Assembly: GCA_022648545.1 (NCBI GenBank)
Contig: JALCMP010000010.1
Span: 1 to 62,959 of the forward strand
Source: Bacteroidales bacterium
GTDB taxonomy: Bacteria > Bacteroidota > Bacteroidia > Bacteroidales > UBA932
Length of the DNA: 62,959 nt
Direction: 5' to 3'
The notes beneath the pieces are model-generated. The model made no database searches, was not told the origin of the DNA, and worked only from the letters and a program-made list of their open reading frames with translations. A program made the position numbers and the translations under genes. Positions 43,667-53,472 of this stretch are shown here, piece by piece. Numbering within the stretch: position 1 is the stretch's first letter; each line of letters opens with the position of its first letter.

Positions 43667-45269
43667 TCATTGTTTGGGATTTGCAGAATGCAGCAACAAC
43701 TGCTGGGATTTTTCCATTTTCTCTACAAATCCGTTGCAGGACGACCTTACGCAGGAATACTACGCAGGTTATGTACAGGGTAAACTTCAGGGTGCGGATA
43801 CGATAGTTGCCGCGCGAAACAATACCTGGAGGAATACGTATTTATGCGATACTTCTCATAGTTTTCCTAAAAAACTGGATCCTTCCGTGGAAGAATTGGC
43901 TAGGGCTGCCGATATTCTCTGTGAAAATTACGCTTATCTTTACGACTGGCTTGCCGCGAATGACAAAGGGGATAAAGAATCGGTTCCGCATCATATAAAG
44001 AGATTGTTGTACAGAATGCTTGGAATTTTCGACGGAGTTTCGAAAGAAGATCCGCAAAGCGAGAAAAATGTAAAAGATTGTTTCGCAAACCGTTTGGATC
44101 CGCAAAAGATTCCTGCCAGTGAATTAAAACTGAAATACGGCAAGGATGTATTAACGTTCATGGACGTATATTTTATTAATGCGCAAATGGACATGATGGA
44201 TGTGATTTCCGATTCCCTTGAAAGTAAATCAGAGGGGAAGTCAGGATGCCGGGAATTGAAGGTTGATAACAGATCTATTTACTTAAAACCTGAGAGCTGT
44301 TCTGCTTTTTTAAAACGGGTAGGTGATGATGTTTACTGGACTCACAACAGCTGGTGCGGTTTCCTTGCACAATCCTGTGCCGTCAATTATGTTATCGGCG
44401 ACGAATTTATAAGCCAGAATGCATATTGCCCGGGACAGTTCGGATCGAATATGGACTACGGATTTAACAAACATGGTGTTTGTTTTAACGAAACCACTCA
44501 CCGATACGGCAAGTCGGAAGCTAAAACCGAAGGCATATGGCTTTGCTGGAGGGCGGCGGCAGCTGAAATGTTTGCCCAAAATATAGAAGATTTTTACCGT
44601 CACGTTGCAATAGATAATACAGGAACATATCTGAACGGATATATGCTGGTGGATGCAAAAACAGGCGAAACCGGACTTGTGGAAATGAGCTACAAACGTT
44701 TCGTGCTTTATACTTCTAACGGCGAAGACTACAAAGTAATTGATTCCCTCGATGGTGAAACCACACCTTTTGGCTATGATACGGAACTTCTTAACAGGGA
44801 GCATATATTCGGCATAAATTTCCCGATTTCATACAAGGTGAAATGGGATCTTGAATCAACTGACAATCGTCCTATGAGGCGCATACAGTTTTCTAAATTG
44901 ATAGGCGGCGTAAAGGATATGGAAACGAGTAAAAAACTCATAACATATGTAGAAGACGATGAACCCCTTTCTTTATATGGAAGATGGGATTTGGGAAAGG
45001 GAACCACGGCATATCCGAGAACGATTCCCGACGGAGCAGTGGACTCCAAGGCATTTTGCGCCAGCGAAGTGGCTCGGATTCTTACTACTTGTAAATTCCA
45101 ACCGGATGAAGCCGGAGGGATGGAATCGTTCTGGATGGTTTACGGAACTTCTAAGATAAACGGTAAACCGTTCATATGGTCCGAATCACAATGGAAAAAC
45201 GTCCCTCTGGAATACGTACCTGACAAACTGGAAGGTAAGTGGGAAAGAGTGAAGATGTTTATGAAATAA
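43644..45269 (+). CDS. phospholipase B-like NTN hydrolase
   Basis: A 541-residue protein with the signature of the phospholipase B-like (PLBD, laminin ancestor) family. In the mid region, SCSAFLKRVGDDVYWTHNSW matches the family pattern C-S-A-L-I...(D/N)(L/V)...HNTW; Cys219 would be the N-terminal nucleophile after autocleavage. FGSNMDYGFNKHGVCFNETTH and the later GYMLVDAKTGETGLVEMSY also fit this NTN fold. No signal peptide or membrane segment is seen, so a cytoplasmic place is possible. Substrate is unknown; amide or ester bonds are typical. It lies between the kinase/phosphatase genes and wecC, an odd neighbourhood. Confidence 0.72.
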   Translation: MKKVELNDHCLGFAECSNNCWDFSIFSTNPLQDDLTQEYYAGYVQGKLQGADTIVAARNNTWRNTYLCDTSHSFPKKLDPSVEELARAADILCENYAYLYDWLAANDKGDKESVPHHIKRLLYRMLGIFDGVSKEDPQSEKNVKDCFANRLDPQKIPASELKLKYGKDVLTFMDVYFINAQMDMMDVISDSLESKSEGKSGCRELKVDNRSIYLKPESCSAFLKRVGDDVYWTHNSWCGFLAQSCAVNYVIGDEFISQNAYCPGQFGSNMDYGFNKHGVCFNETTHRYGKSEAKTEGIWLCWRAAAAEMFAQNIEDFYRHVAIDNTGTYLNGYMLVDAKTGETGLVEMSYKRFVLYTSNGEDYKVIDSLDGETTPFGYDTELLNREHIFGINFPISYKVKWDLESTDNRPMRRIQFSKLIGGVKDMETSKKLITYVEDDEPLSLYGRWDLGKGTTAYPRTIPDGAVDSKAFCASEVARILTTCKFQPDEAGGMESFWMVYGTSKINGKPFIWSESQWKNVPLEYVPDKLEGKWERVKMFMK

Positions 45270-45297
45270 AAACAGTAACTTATAAAAAATATAACTA

Positions 45298-46518
45298 ATG
45301 ATAAACGTAATCGGACTCGGTTACATTGGTCTTCCTACAGCCCTGATGATGGCATCACATGGAGTAGAAGTAGTAGGAACAGATTATAATGAGAAATTGG
45401 TAGAAACTCTTAATGCCGGGAAGACTACTTTTAAGGAAAAAGGACTCTATAAACTTTTTAATGAAGCGGTAAAATTGGGCATTAAGTTTACTACGGAGTA
45501 TCAAAAAACGGATGTATATATTATATCGGTACCAACGCCCTATGATAAATTTTCTAAAAAAGTAGATCCCTGTTATGTAGTTGAAGCAGTAAAAGATGTA
45601 ATAAGGGTATGTCCTAAAGGGGCAATTATCGTTATTGAATCAACTATCTCTCCCGGAACTATTGACAAATTTATCCGTCCTGTGCTTGAAAGGAAAGGAT
45701 TTAAAGTTGGTGAGGATATAAACTTAGTACATGCACCGGAAAGGATAATTCCAGGCAACATGGTTTACGAACTTCTTCATAACAACCGTACTATCGGTGC
45801 TGATGATAAGAAAGTAGGAGAAAAAGTAAAAACATATTATGCTTCATTTTGCCAAGGTGAAATAGTAGTTACAGATATTAGAACTGCCGAGATGACTAAA
45901 GTCGTGGAGAATACCTTCCGGGCGGTTAATATTGCTTTTGCTAATGAACTTTGCAGAATTTGCCGGCACGATAATATGGATGTATATGAAATTATTAAGA
46001 TTTGTAATATGCATCCGCGTGTAAATATTCTTCAACCCGGTCCTGGTGTTGGAGGACATTGTATTTCTGTTGATCCATGGTTTCTGGTGGGCGATTATCC
46101 TTCTTTGGCAAAGGTTATTGACGAGTCCATGAAGACAAATGATAGTCAGCCTGATTTCGTATTACAGCGAATCCATGATATAATGAAAGAGAAAGGAATT
46201 AAAGATATTAAACGCGTAGGACTGTATGGCTTAACATATAAGGAAAATGTTGATGATTGCCGGGAGTCTCCAACACTTCAGCTTCTAGAAAGTCAGGAAC
46301 GACATCTTGCAGAACCATTAAAAGTTTATGATCCGTTTATTAAGAACGATATTGTGAAAAATCAGTATCACAGTCTTGATAAATTCCTGTCTGATGTTGA
46401 TTTTATAGTTATTATGGTTAAACATAACGAAATAAAGGATAATATGGACAAACTCTTGGGTAAAGTTGTTCTTGATTGTCATAATATTATTAATATACCG
46501 AGTGTTTATCATCTTTAA
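45298..46518 (+). CDS. wecC: UDP-N-acetyl-D-mannosaminuronate dehydrogenase
   Basis: A 406-residue UDP-sugar 6-dehydrogenase. VIGLGYIGLPTALMMASHG binds NAD, the catalytic Cys255 is in PGPGVGGHCISVDPWF, and RAVNIAFANELCRI and GLTYKENVDDCRESP are conserved. The WecC assignment (UDP-ManNAc to UDP-ManNAcA) over other 6-dehydrogenases rests on these motifs and on wecB directly downstream (12 bp). Confidence 0.93.
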   Translation: MINVIGLGYIGLPTALMMASHGVEVVGTDYNEKLVETLNAGKTTFKEKGLYKLFNEAVKLGIKFTTEYQKTDVYIISVPTPYDKFSKKVDPCYVVEAVKDVIRVCPKGAIIVIESTISPGTIDKFIRPVLERKGFKVGEDINLVHAPERIIPGNMVYELLHNNRTIGADDKKVGEKVKTYYASFCQGEIVVTDIRTAEMTKVVENTFRAVNIAFANELCRICRHDNMDVYEIIKICNMHPRVNILQPGPGVGGHCISVDPWFLVGDYPSLAKVIDESMKTNDSQPDFVLQRIHDIMKEKGIKDIKRVGLYGLTYKENVDDCRESPTLQLLESQERHLAEPLKVYDPFIKNDIVKNQYHSLDKFLSDVDFIVIMVKHNEIKDNMDKLLGKVVLDCHNIINIPSVYHL

Positions 46519-46530
46519 TATTATGCACTT

Positions 46531-47688
46531 ATGAAAAAAGTAATGCTTGTTTTCGGGACTCGTCCGGAGGCTATAAAAATGGCTCCACTGGTAAAGGAAT
46601 TTCAGAAGTATCCTGATAAATTCAAAACAATAGTATGTGTTACAGGACAACACAGGGAAATGCTTGATCAGGTTCTTAATATCTTTGATATTAAACCTGA
46701 TTTCGATCTTAATATAATGAAACAGGGGCAGGATCTATACGATGTTACCTCACGAGTCCTTTTGGGAATGCGTGATATATTAAGAGAAAATTGTCCGGAT
46801 TTAGTATTGGTACACGGTGATACTACAACATCAACTGCGGCGGCACTTGCTTCTTTCTACCAAAAGATACCTGTAGGACATATTGAAGCCGGGTTGCGTA
46901 CACATGATATTTACAGTCCGTGGCCGGAAGAAATAAATCGCCAATTAACAAGTCGTATTGCGACTTTTAATTTTGCTCCAACCGAACTTAGCCGGAAGAA
47001 TCTTTTAGACGAGGGTGTTTCCGAAAACAGGATATTTGTCACAGGAAATACTGTTATAGATGCTCTTCATATGGCTGTAAGGATAATAGAGGGAAATGGA
47101 CATGTACGGGACTCTCTAATGGAGGAATTAAGGGAATTTAATATTGATGAAAAAAATATGGCTTCCTGGGGGAATAAATCAAGACGTCTTATTCTTATGA
47201 CGGGGCATAGACGGGAAAATTTTGGAGAAGGGTTTGTTCATTTGTGCAATGCCGTTAAATCTCTTGCAACAAAATACGACAATGTTGATATTGTTTATCC
47301 GGTACATTTAAATCCTAATGTCCAGAAGCCTGTGCATGAGATCCTTGATAATATTTCCAATGTGTTTCTTATAAAACCATTGGATTACCTTCCTTTTGTT
47401 TATCTTATGAAAAGATCTACTCTGATATTAACGGATTCCGGCGGAGTCCAGGAAGAAGCGCCCGGTCTGGGAAAACCTGTACTTGTAATGAGAGATACGA
47501 CGGAAAGACCTGAGGCTCTCAAGGCCGGTACTGTAAAACTTGTTGGAACGGATTATAAGAAAATAGTTGATGAAACATCATTGTTATTGAACAGCAGTGA
47601 GGAATATGAGAAAATGTCGAAAGCCGTAAATCCGTATGGTGATGGTAAGGCTTGTTCCAGAATTGTTTATAATATTTCAAATTATTAG
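46531..47688 (+). CDS. wecB: UDP-N-acetylglucosamine 2-epimerase (non-hydrolysing)
   Basis: A 385-residue epimerase that interconverts UDP-GlcNAc and UDP-ManNAc. [82 protein letters not shown] and [22 protein letters not shown] are invariant blocks. With wecC it supplies UDP-ManNAcA. Confidence 0.96.
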   Translation: MKKVMLVFGTRPEAIKMAPLVKEFQKYPDKFKTIVCVTGQHREMLDQVLNIFDIKPDFDLNIMKQGQDLYDVTSRVLLGMRDILRENCPDLVLVHGDTTTSTAAALASFYQKIPVGHIEAGLRTHDIYSPWPEEINRQLTSRIATFNFAPTELSRKNLLDEGVSENRIFVTGNTVIDALHMAVRIIEGNGHVRDSLMEELREFNIDEKNMASWGNKSRRLILMTGHRRENFGEGFVHLCNAVKSLATKYDNVDIVYPVHLNPNVQKPVHEILDNISNVFLIKPLDYLPFVYLMKRSTLILTDSGGVQEEAPGLGKPVLVMRDTTERPEALKAGTVKLVGTDYKKIVDETSLLLNSSEEYEKMSKAVNPYGDGKACSRIVYNISNY

Positions 47689-47696
47689 TAGGGGAT

Positions 47697-48884
47697 ATGG
47701 ATATATTAAGTTTAATAGGACGTCACGAAGATTTATTTTCTTATGATATAGGGAAAAACGAGGAAGATTTATCTCGGATTATAAGAGATTCGCGTTTTTT
47801 AATTCTTGGAGGAGCCGGATCAATAGGGCAATCTGTTGCAAAGGAAATATTTAAAAGAAATCCCAGAAAATTGCATGTTGTTGATATTAGTGAAAACAAT
47901 CTGGTTGAATTAGTCCGAGATTTGAGGAGTTCTTTCGGATATATAAAAGGTGATTTTAAAACTTTTGCACTGGATATTGGATCTGTGGAATATGATTCAT
48001 TTATACAAAATGGTGGCGGTTATGATTTTATATTGAATCTGTCGGCTTTAAAACACGTAAGAAGTGAAAAGGATCCTTATACCCTTATGAGGATGATAGA
48101 CGTTAATATTATGAATACGCAAAAAACTATTGATCAAGCTGTTAGTTGCGGATCAAGTAAATATTTTTGTGTTTCTACAGACAAGGCTGCCGATCCTGCA
48201 AATATGATGGGAGCATCCAAAAGGATTATGGAAATGTTTCTAATAAAGAAAAGTACGAATATATCGATCTCTACAGCCAGGTTTGCCAATGTCGCTTTTT
48301 CCGACGGTTCCCTGTTGTTCGGCTTTAATCAGAGAATCAGTAAAAAACAACCAATAGTTGCTCCCAATGATGTAAAAAGATATTTTGTTACTCCCCAGGA
48401 ATCCGGTGAACTTTGTTTGATGTCTTGTATTATGGGGTCCAATTGTGATATCTTATTTCCCAAATTGAGTGAGAAATTAAATTTGCTTACGTTTTCTGAA
48501 ATAGCAGTTCGCTATTTAAATGAATTGGGATATGAACCATATTTGTGTAAAACGGAAGATGAAGCCAGAGAAATTGCCGGAACTATTTCGGATGGGAAAA
48601 GATGGCCATGCCTTTTTGAAAAAAGTGATACTACAGGAGAAAAGGAAATAGAAGAATTTTATACAAAAAATGAAGAGGTCTGTTTTGATAAATTTAAAAA
48701 TATAGGCGTAATTAAAAATAAACTTGAAATAGATGAAGAAAAACTTGACGATTTTAATACGAATATAGAATTAATGAAAAAAACAGGCATTTGGAGTAAA
48801 AAACAAATCGTTGATTTATTTTTTAATTTGATACCTGACTTTTCATTTATAGAAAAGGGAAGATATCTGGATTCGAAAATGTAG
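47697..48884 (+). CDS. nucleotide-sugar 4,6-dehydratase (CapD/FlaA1-like)
   Basis: A 395-residue extended SDR of the polysaccharide biosynthesis CapD-like group. GGAGSIGQSVAKEIFKR (38-54) binds cofactor, LSALKHVRSEKDPYTL, CVSTDKAADPANMMGASKRIMEMF (Met in place of Tyr in YxxxK, typical for this group) and TARFANVAFSDGS are conserved. It probably makes a 4-keto-6-deoxy amino sugar for the next gene's aminotransferase. Substrate base (UDP or GDP) cannot be told; the PtmE-like gene downstream favours GDP. LegB-like enzymes have this layout. Confidence 0.85.
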   Translation: MDILSLIGRHEDLFSYDIGKNEEDLSRIIRDSRFLILGGAGSIGQSVAKEIFKRNPRKLHVVDISENNLVELVRDLRSSFGYIKGDFKTFALDIGSVEYDSFIQNGGGYDFILNLSALKHVRSEKDPYTLMRMIDVNIMNTQKTIDQAVSCGSSKYFCVSTDKAADPANMMGASKRIMEMFLIKKSTNISISTARFANVAFSDGSLLFGFNQRISKKQPIVAPNDVKRYFVTPQESGELCLMSCIMGSNCDILFPKLSEKLNLLTFSEIAVRYLNELGYEPYLCKTEDEAREIAGTISDGKRWPCLFEKSDTTGEKEIEEFYTKNEEVCFDKFKNIGVIKNKLEIDEEKLDDFNTNIELMKKTGIWSKKQIVDLFFNLIPDFSFIEKGRYLDSKM

Positions 48885-48899
48885 ATAAAAAATAATAAA

Positions 48900-50036
48900 A
48901 TGTCATATAGCATACCTCTTTTTAAATTGAATTTCGGCATTGAAGAAATTCAGGCAGTTACGGAAACCATAAATTCCAAATGGATATCTACCGGTCCCAA
49001 ATGCGAAGAATTGCAGCGTGATTTTGCCGACATGCTTAATGTTAAATATGCAATAAGTGTTTCTAATTGTACTGATTCATTGCATCTTGCTTGCATACTT
49101 TGTAGTATAGGTCCGGGAGATGAAGTATTATGTCCGTCTCTGACTTTTGTTGCATCTGTAAATTGCATAAGATATGTGGGGGCAAAACCTGTTTTTTGTG
49201 ATATTGTAGGGCCTGATCATTTGAATATAGACCCGGAAGAAATAAAACGTAAAATAACTTCTAGAACAAAGGCAATTATTGTTGTGCATATGGCAGGCTT
49301 CCCCGCCAAAATGGATGAAATAATGTCGATAGCCAGAAAATATAAGTTGAAAGTTATAGAAGATGCCTGCCATGGACCCTTATCAGAATATAAAGAACAT
49401 AAACTTGGAACTATTGGTGATGTTGCTTCTTTTAGCTTCTTTTCTAATAAAAATATCAGTACAGGAGAAGGCGGGATGCTGGTAACAAATAATGAAGAAA
49501 TGGCGAAAAGAGCATTACTGTTAAGGTCGCACGGAATGACTTCAATGTCTTATGAAAGAGCAACGGGGCATGCAACATCTTATGATGTTGTAGAGCTGGG
49601 GTATAACTTCCGTATGGATGATATTAGAGCGTCTATTGCAATTGCACAATTGAAAAAATTAAGAAAAGATCTTGAAAAAAGAGCTGAAGTTCGTGCCCGA
49701 TATGTCAGATTGCTATCAGATATAAGTGGCTTAATTGTTCCTTTTGCTGATAATAAAGAATTTGTTTCAAATTATATAATGCCTGTCGTTTTAAAGAATT
49801 CTACATCTGAAAAAAGGGATCATGTAAGAAATAAATTAGGAGATCTTGGAATTCAAACAAGTGTACATTATCCGGCTATTCATAAATTTTCTGTATATAA
49901 GGATTTTAATGTTAGTTTGCCTAAAACAGAATATGTTTGTGCTAATGAGATAACTTTACCAATGTATGCGTCACTTTCGGATAAGCAAATAGATTTCATA
50001 GTTGATTCGCTTAATAGCGCTTTAAAAAATGAATAA
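48900..50036 (+). CDS. LegC-like PLP-dependent sugar aminotransferase
   Basis: A 378-residue DegT/DnrJ/EryC1 aminotransferase. Asp155 (VIEDACHG) and PLP-lysine K184 (SFSFFSNKNISTGEGGM) are in place, and YNFRMDDIRASIAIAQLKKL is conserved. It would aminate the 4-keto sugar made by the preceding dehydratase. Its end overlaps the ATP-grasp gene by 8 bp, so coupled translation is likely. Confidence 0.92.
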   Translation: MSYSIPLFKLNFGIEEIQAVTETINSKWISTGPKCEELQRDFADMLNVKYAISVSNCTDSLHLACILCSIGPGDEVLCPSLTFVASVNCIRYVGAKPVFCDIVGPDHLNIDPEEIKRKITSRTKAIIVVHMAGFPAKMDEIMSIARKYKLKVIEDACHGPLSEYKEHKLGTIGDVASFSFFSNKNISTGEGGMLVTNNEEMAKRALLLRSHGMTSMSYERATGHATSYDVVELGYNFRMDDIRASIAIAQLKKLRKDLEKRAEVRARYVRLLSDISGLIVPFADNKEFVSNYIMPVVLKNSTSEKRDHVRNKLGDLGIQTSVHYPAIHKFSVYKDFNVSLPKTEYVCANEITLPMYASLSDKQIDFIVDSLNSALKNE

Positions 50037-51216
50037 AAAGTCTATTATGGTTTTTGGTGTCGGGGAACTCCAAAAATCGATTATAGAACGTGCTCATAAA
50101 AAAGATTTATTTGTGGTGGGTATAGACCCATCTGAAAAGGCTTATTGTAAAAATTATGTTGATGCTTTTGAAATTGTCGGAGCCAAGGATTTTAATACGA
50201 CACTGGATGTTGCCAGAAAATATGAAGTAGGCGGTATATTAACGGCTGCTACCGATAAACCTCTTGTCATGATGGCAAAAATAGCTGAAGTTTTGCATTT
50301 ACCTTTTTTCTCAATAGAAACCGCGATATCATCAACAGATAAGTTGTTGATGAAAGAAAAATTTCAAAAAGCTGGAATTCAGTGTGCCAGAGGGGAATTA
50401 ATAGATAATTATGATATTGGCAAAATAAAAGATTTTAAATTCCCTGTTATTGTAAAGCCTCGGGATAATTCCGGAAGCAGAGGTGTTATTTTCTGTAATG
50501 ATAAACATGATTTGTCAAAATCCTTAAAAGAGGTTTTTACGTATACAACCAAAGATTCAATTCTTCTGGAAGAATATATTCCGGGAAAGGAATATAGTGT
50601 GGAAAGTATACATTTTAACGGGGAAACAAAAGTTATACAATATACTGAAAAGATAGTAACACCAGCTCCATATAATGTAGAATTGGGTCATATAGAACCT
50701 GCCGATATTTCTACTGATATTAAGAGGCGGATTAATATATTAATATCGAAAATGGCGGATGTTCTTGGATTCCAGAATTGTGTGTCTCATACGGAACTGA
50801 AAGTTAATTCGAGCGGAATTTTTATAATAGAAACAAGTCCCAGACTAGGAGGTGATTTTATTACATCACATCTGGTTCCCTTATCAACAGGTGTTAATAT
50901 AGAAGATTCTTTGATTGACATATCCTTGGGGGGAAATCCTGATATTATCATAAAAGACAATAAAATATCGGTTGTTAGGTTCTTTAATCTTGAGGAGGGC
51001 CTTAGTGTAATTTCTCAGGAAGGGATTTTAAAATATTTATCAACAGTTCCAAATTATCATTTTACTTTTAAATTAAAAACTGGAGAGCATGTTCCCAGAA
51101 TAACCAACAGTTTGACAAGATATGGAGAAATAATTTATACGGTTCCTTCATATGACAAGATAAATGATATTTGGAGGTCTGTTTTGTCTAATGTAAATAA
51201 AATGGTTAAGCAGTAA
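50029..51216 (+). CDS. ATP-grasp ligase
   Basis: A 395-residue ATP-grasp enzyme of the carbamoyl-phosphate-synthase-like type. It has an N-terminal Rossmann-like preATP-grasp domain (MVFGVGELQKSIIERAHKKDL), the ATP-binding part (FPVIVKPRDNSGSRGVIF, LLEEYIPGKEYSVESI) and metal-binding residues (HTELKVNSSGIFIIETSPRLGGDF). The family joins a carboxylate to an amine through an acyl phosphate. Between an aminotransferase and a nucleotidyltransferase it probably acylates the new amino group of the sugar; this is inference. It overlaps both neighbours (8 bp and 1 bp). Confidence 0.85.
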   Translation: MNKKSIMVFGVGELQKSIIERAHKKDLFVVGIDPSEKAYCKNYVDAFEIVGAKDFNTTLDVARKYEVGGILTAATDKPLVMMAKIAEVLHLPFFSIETAISSTDKLLMKEKFQKAGIQCARGELIDNYDIGKIKDFKFPVIVKPRDNSGSRGVIFCNDKHDLSKSLKEVFTYTTKDSILLEEYIPGKEYSVESIHFNGETKVIQYTEKIVTPAPYNVELGHIEPADISTDIKRRINILISKMADVLGFQNCVSHTELKVNSSGIFIIETSPRLGGDFITSHLVPLSTGVNIEDSLIDISLGGNPDIIIKDNKISVVRFFNLEEGLSVISQEGILKYLSTVPNYHFTFKLKTGEHVPRITNSLTRYGEIIYTVPSYDKINDIWRSVLSNVNKMVKQ

Positions 51217-52277
51217 TGATAAACAAAGGATATGAAGATAGAAGTATATTGAATACTTCAACCATATTGGATGCTCTGAAGAAAATGGATCAGAGCAAAG
51301 TAAAATTATTATTGGTTTTTAACGATGGTAAATTTTGTTCAATACTGACTATCGGTGATATACAAAGGGCTATTATTAATAATGTCAAAATGAGCCAAAG
51401 TGTAGAAGATATATTGGATTTCAATAAAGAATATTGTTCCATATACGATTCTATCGACATGATTAAAGCCAAAATGTTGTCTCTTCGTGCCGAGTGTATG
51501 CCTATATTGGATGAAGATGGTAATTTGAAAAGAGTATATTATTGGGACGATTTGTTTTTAAATACAGAAAAGAAACCTAAAAAAGCAATAGATATTCCTG
51601 TTGTTATTATGGCCGGGGGTGAAGGAAGAAGATTGAGGCCATTGACAAATGTGATACCAAAACCATTAATTCCAATAGGTGAAAAAACGATACTGGAAGT
51701 TATTATGGATAAATTCGAAAAAATCGGATGCCATGATTTTTATTTATCTGTAAATTACAAGTGCGATATCTTAAAATATTATATCTCTCAAATAAAACAT
51801 GATTACGATATAAAATTCATAAAAGAAGAAAAACCGTTAGGAACAATAGGAAGTGTATCTTTATTAAAAGATAAGATTTCTACTACGTTTTTTGTATCCA
51901 ATTGTGATATTTTGATTGATGAAGATTATAGGAATGTATATGATTATCATATTGCCAACAAAAATGATATTACAATTATTACATCAATTAAATCATATAA
52001 AATTCCGTATGGAGTAATACAAACAGGCAAGGATGGTTTATTGACCGGTTTATCTGAAAAACCCGAATATGCATATATGATTAATACCGGAGTATATATA
52101 CTGGAGCCTGGATTGATAAAAGAAATTCCTGATAGGAAATTCTTTCATATAACACAACTGATAGATAAGGTAAAAGCCAGGGGAGGGCGAGTCGGCTGTT
52201 TTCCGGTAAGTGAAAGATCCTGGACGGATATAGGAGACTGGAATGAATATTTAAAGCTTATAAGCCAGAGTAAATAA
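51216..52277 (+). CDS. CBS-domain sugar nucleotidyltransferase (PtmE-like)
   Basis: A 353-residue protein with two N-terminal CBS motifs (about 1-118) and a nucleotidyltransferase domain (about 125-353) with MAGGEGRRLRPLTNVIPKPLIPIG and VSNCDILIDEDY. The combination matches Campylobacter PtmE, a glucosamine-1-phosphate guanylyltransferase in legionaminic acid synthesis. No LegI or LegF is in view, so the product may be a GDP-amino sugar used directly. The ATG overlaps the ATP-grasp stop. Confidence 0.88.
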   Translation: MINKGYEDRSILNTSTILDALKKMDQSKVKLLLVFNDGKFCSILTIGDIQRAIINNVKMSQSVEDILDFNKEYCSIYDSIDMIKAKMLSLRAECMPILDEDGNLKRVYYWDDLFLNTEKKPKKAIDIPVVIMAGGEGRRLRPLTNVIPKPLIPIGEKTILEVIMDKFEKIGCHDFYLSVNYKCDILKYYISQIKHDYDIKFIKEEKPLGTIGSVSLLKDKISTTFFVSNCDILIDEDYRNVYDYHIANKNDITIITSIKSYKIPYGVIQTGKDGLLTGLSEKPEYAYMINTGVYILEPGLIKEIPDRKFFHITQLIDKVKARGGRVGCFPVSERSWTDIGDWNEYLKLISQSK

Positions 52278-53419
52278 TGCACAGAAAAGTCCTTATAGTA
52301 GGTGATTTATCCAGTAAACATATCTTTCGTCTAGTCCGAAGTATAAAAGACAAGAAAGAGGGTATGAATATTTCCATAGATGCCGTACATCTATACGGAA
52401 ATATCAGGATGGATTCTACTGTATGCAAATATTTCGAAAACATATATGTTAGTAAACGACATTTTGGTAGATTTTTATATAAAGTTCCCGTTCTAAGGTA
52501 TTTTTTAAATGTCGTTGAATGTATGTCTATTTTTTCAAAATTAAAATCGCACTACAATATTGTTAATATACAATATATAACATATATCTCTTTTTTTTTG
52601 TGGAAATATTATAAGAATATATCTGACAGGATAATAATAACCCCCTGGGGAAGTGATGTATACAGAGTAAAAAACATTAAGAAAATTTTATGTGCTTCAT
52701 GTTTAAGAAGAGCGGATTATGTAATAGTAGACCGTGGAATAAAATTCGAATCCGATTTGTTGCATATGTATAATCTTGACAGGAAGAAATTCCTGTATGC
52801 TGATTTTGGGTCAGACATAATTGACCTTTTTGATAAAAATAATATTACTAAGAAAGAAGCAAAATTTTTTTATAATGTAGAGGGTTATTATGTTATTACA
52901 TGCGGGTATAATGCAAATCCGGCCCAAAACCATAAAAAGGTTATAGAGGCCATCTACTTGATTAGAGATAAATTACCGGAAAACTTGGCGCTTTTTTTAC
53001 CAATGACATACGGGAATACGGTTTCGTATAAAGAAAAAATTACGGAGACATTGGAATCTTGCGGGTTTAAGCATGTTGTTTTCTCTAAATATATGTCGGA
53101 TAAAGAAGTCTTATATATGAAAAAGGCCACTGATTTATATATAAATGTACAGAATACAGATGCTTTTTCCTCCAGTTTGCAGGAGTATATTCTTAGCGGA
53201 ACTAAAATAATTAACGGGGGATGGCTTAGATATCCAACTATTGAAAAATTCGGACTGCCATATTTTGTTGCACCTGATCTGGATTCATTATCCGATGTAA
53301 TTCTTAAGGCATACAATTCTCCACGGCAAAATATCAATGCCGAGTTAATAAATTATATTAGTTCACTCGGGTGGAAATCAATGAGCGATGACTGGATAAA
53401 CATATACAATAATTATTAA
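52277..53419 (+). CDS. GT-B glycosyltransferase
   Basis: A 380-residue glycosyltransferase. IITPWGSDVYRVKNIKK resembles the middle part of GT4-type enzymes, YYVITCGYNANPAQNHKKVIEAI starts the nucleotide-binding half, and a late segment (ADLYINVQNTDAFSSSLQEYILSG) is the E-x7-E-like donor region. It is cytoplasmic or peripheral. Sugar specificity cannot be told. Start overlaps the preceding stop by one base. Confidence 0.8.
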   Translation: MHRKVLIVGDLSSKHIFRLVRSIKDKKEGMNISIDAVHLYGNIRMDSTVCKYFENIYVSKRHFGRFLYKVPVLRYFLNVVECMSIFSKLKSHYNIVNIQYITYISFFLWKYYKNISDRIIITPWGSDVYRVKNIKKILCASCLRRADYVIVDRGIKFESDLLHMYNLDRKKFLYADFGSDIIDLFDKNNITKKEAKFFYNVEGYYVITCGYNANPAQNHKKVIEAIYLIRDKLPENLALFLPMTYGNTVSYKEKITETLESCGFKHVVFSKYMSDKEVLYMKKATDLYINVQNTDAFSSSLQEYILSGTKIINGGWLRYPTIEKFGLPYFVAPDLDSLSDVILKAYNSPRQNINAELINYISSLGWKSMSDDWINIYNNY

Positions 53420-53472
53420 TTCTATCGTTCAAAATTTAATTAAGGTAATCAAGGTTAATGATACGTATATAA

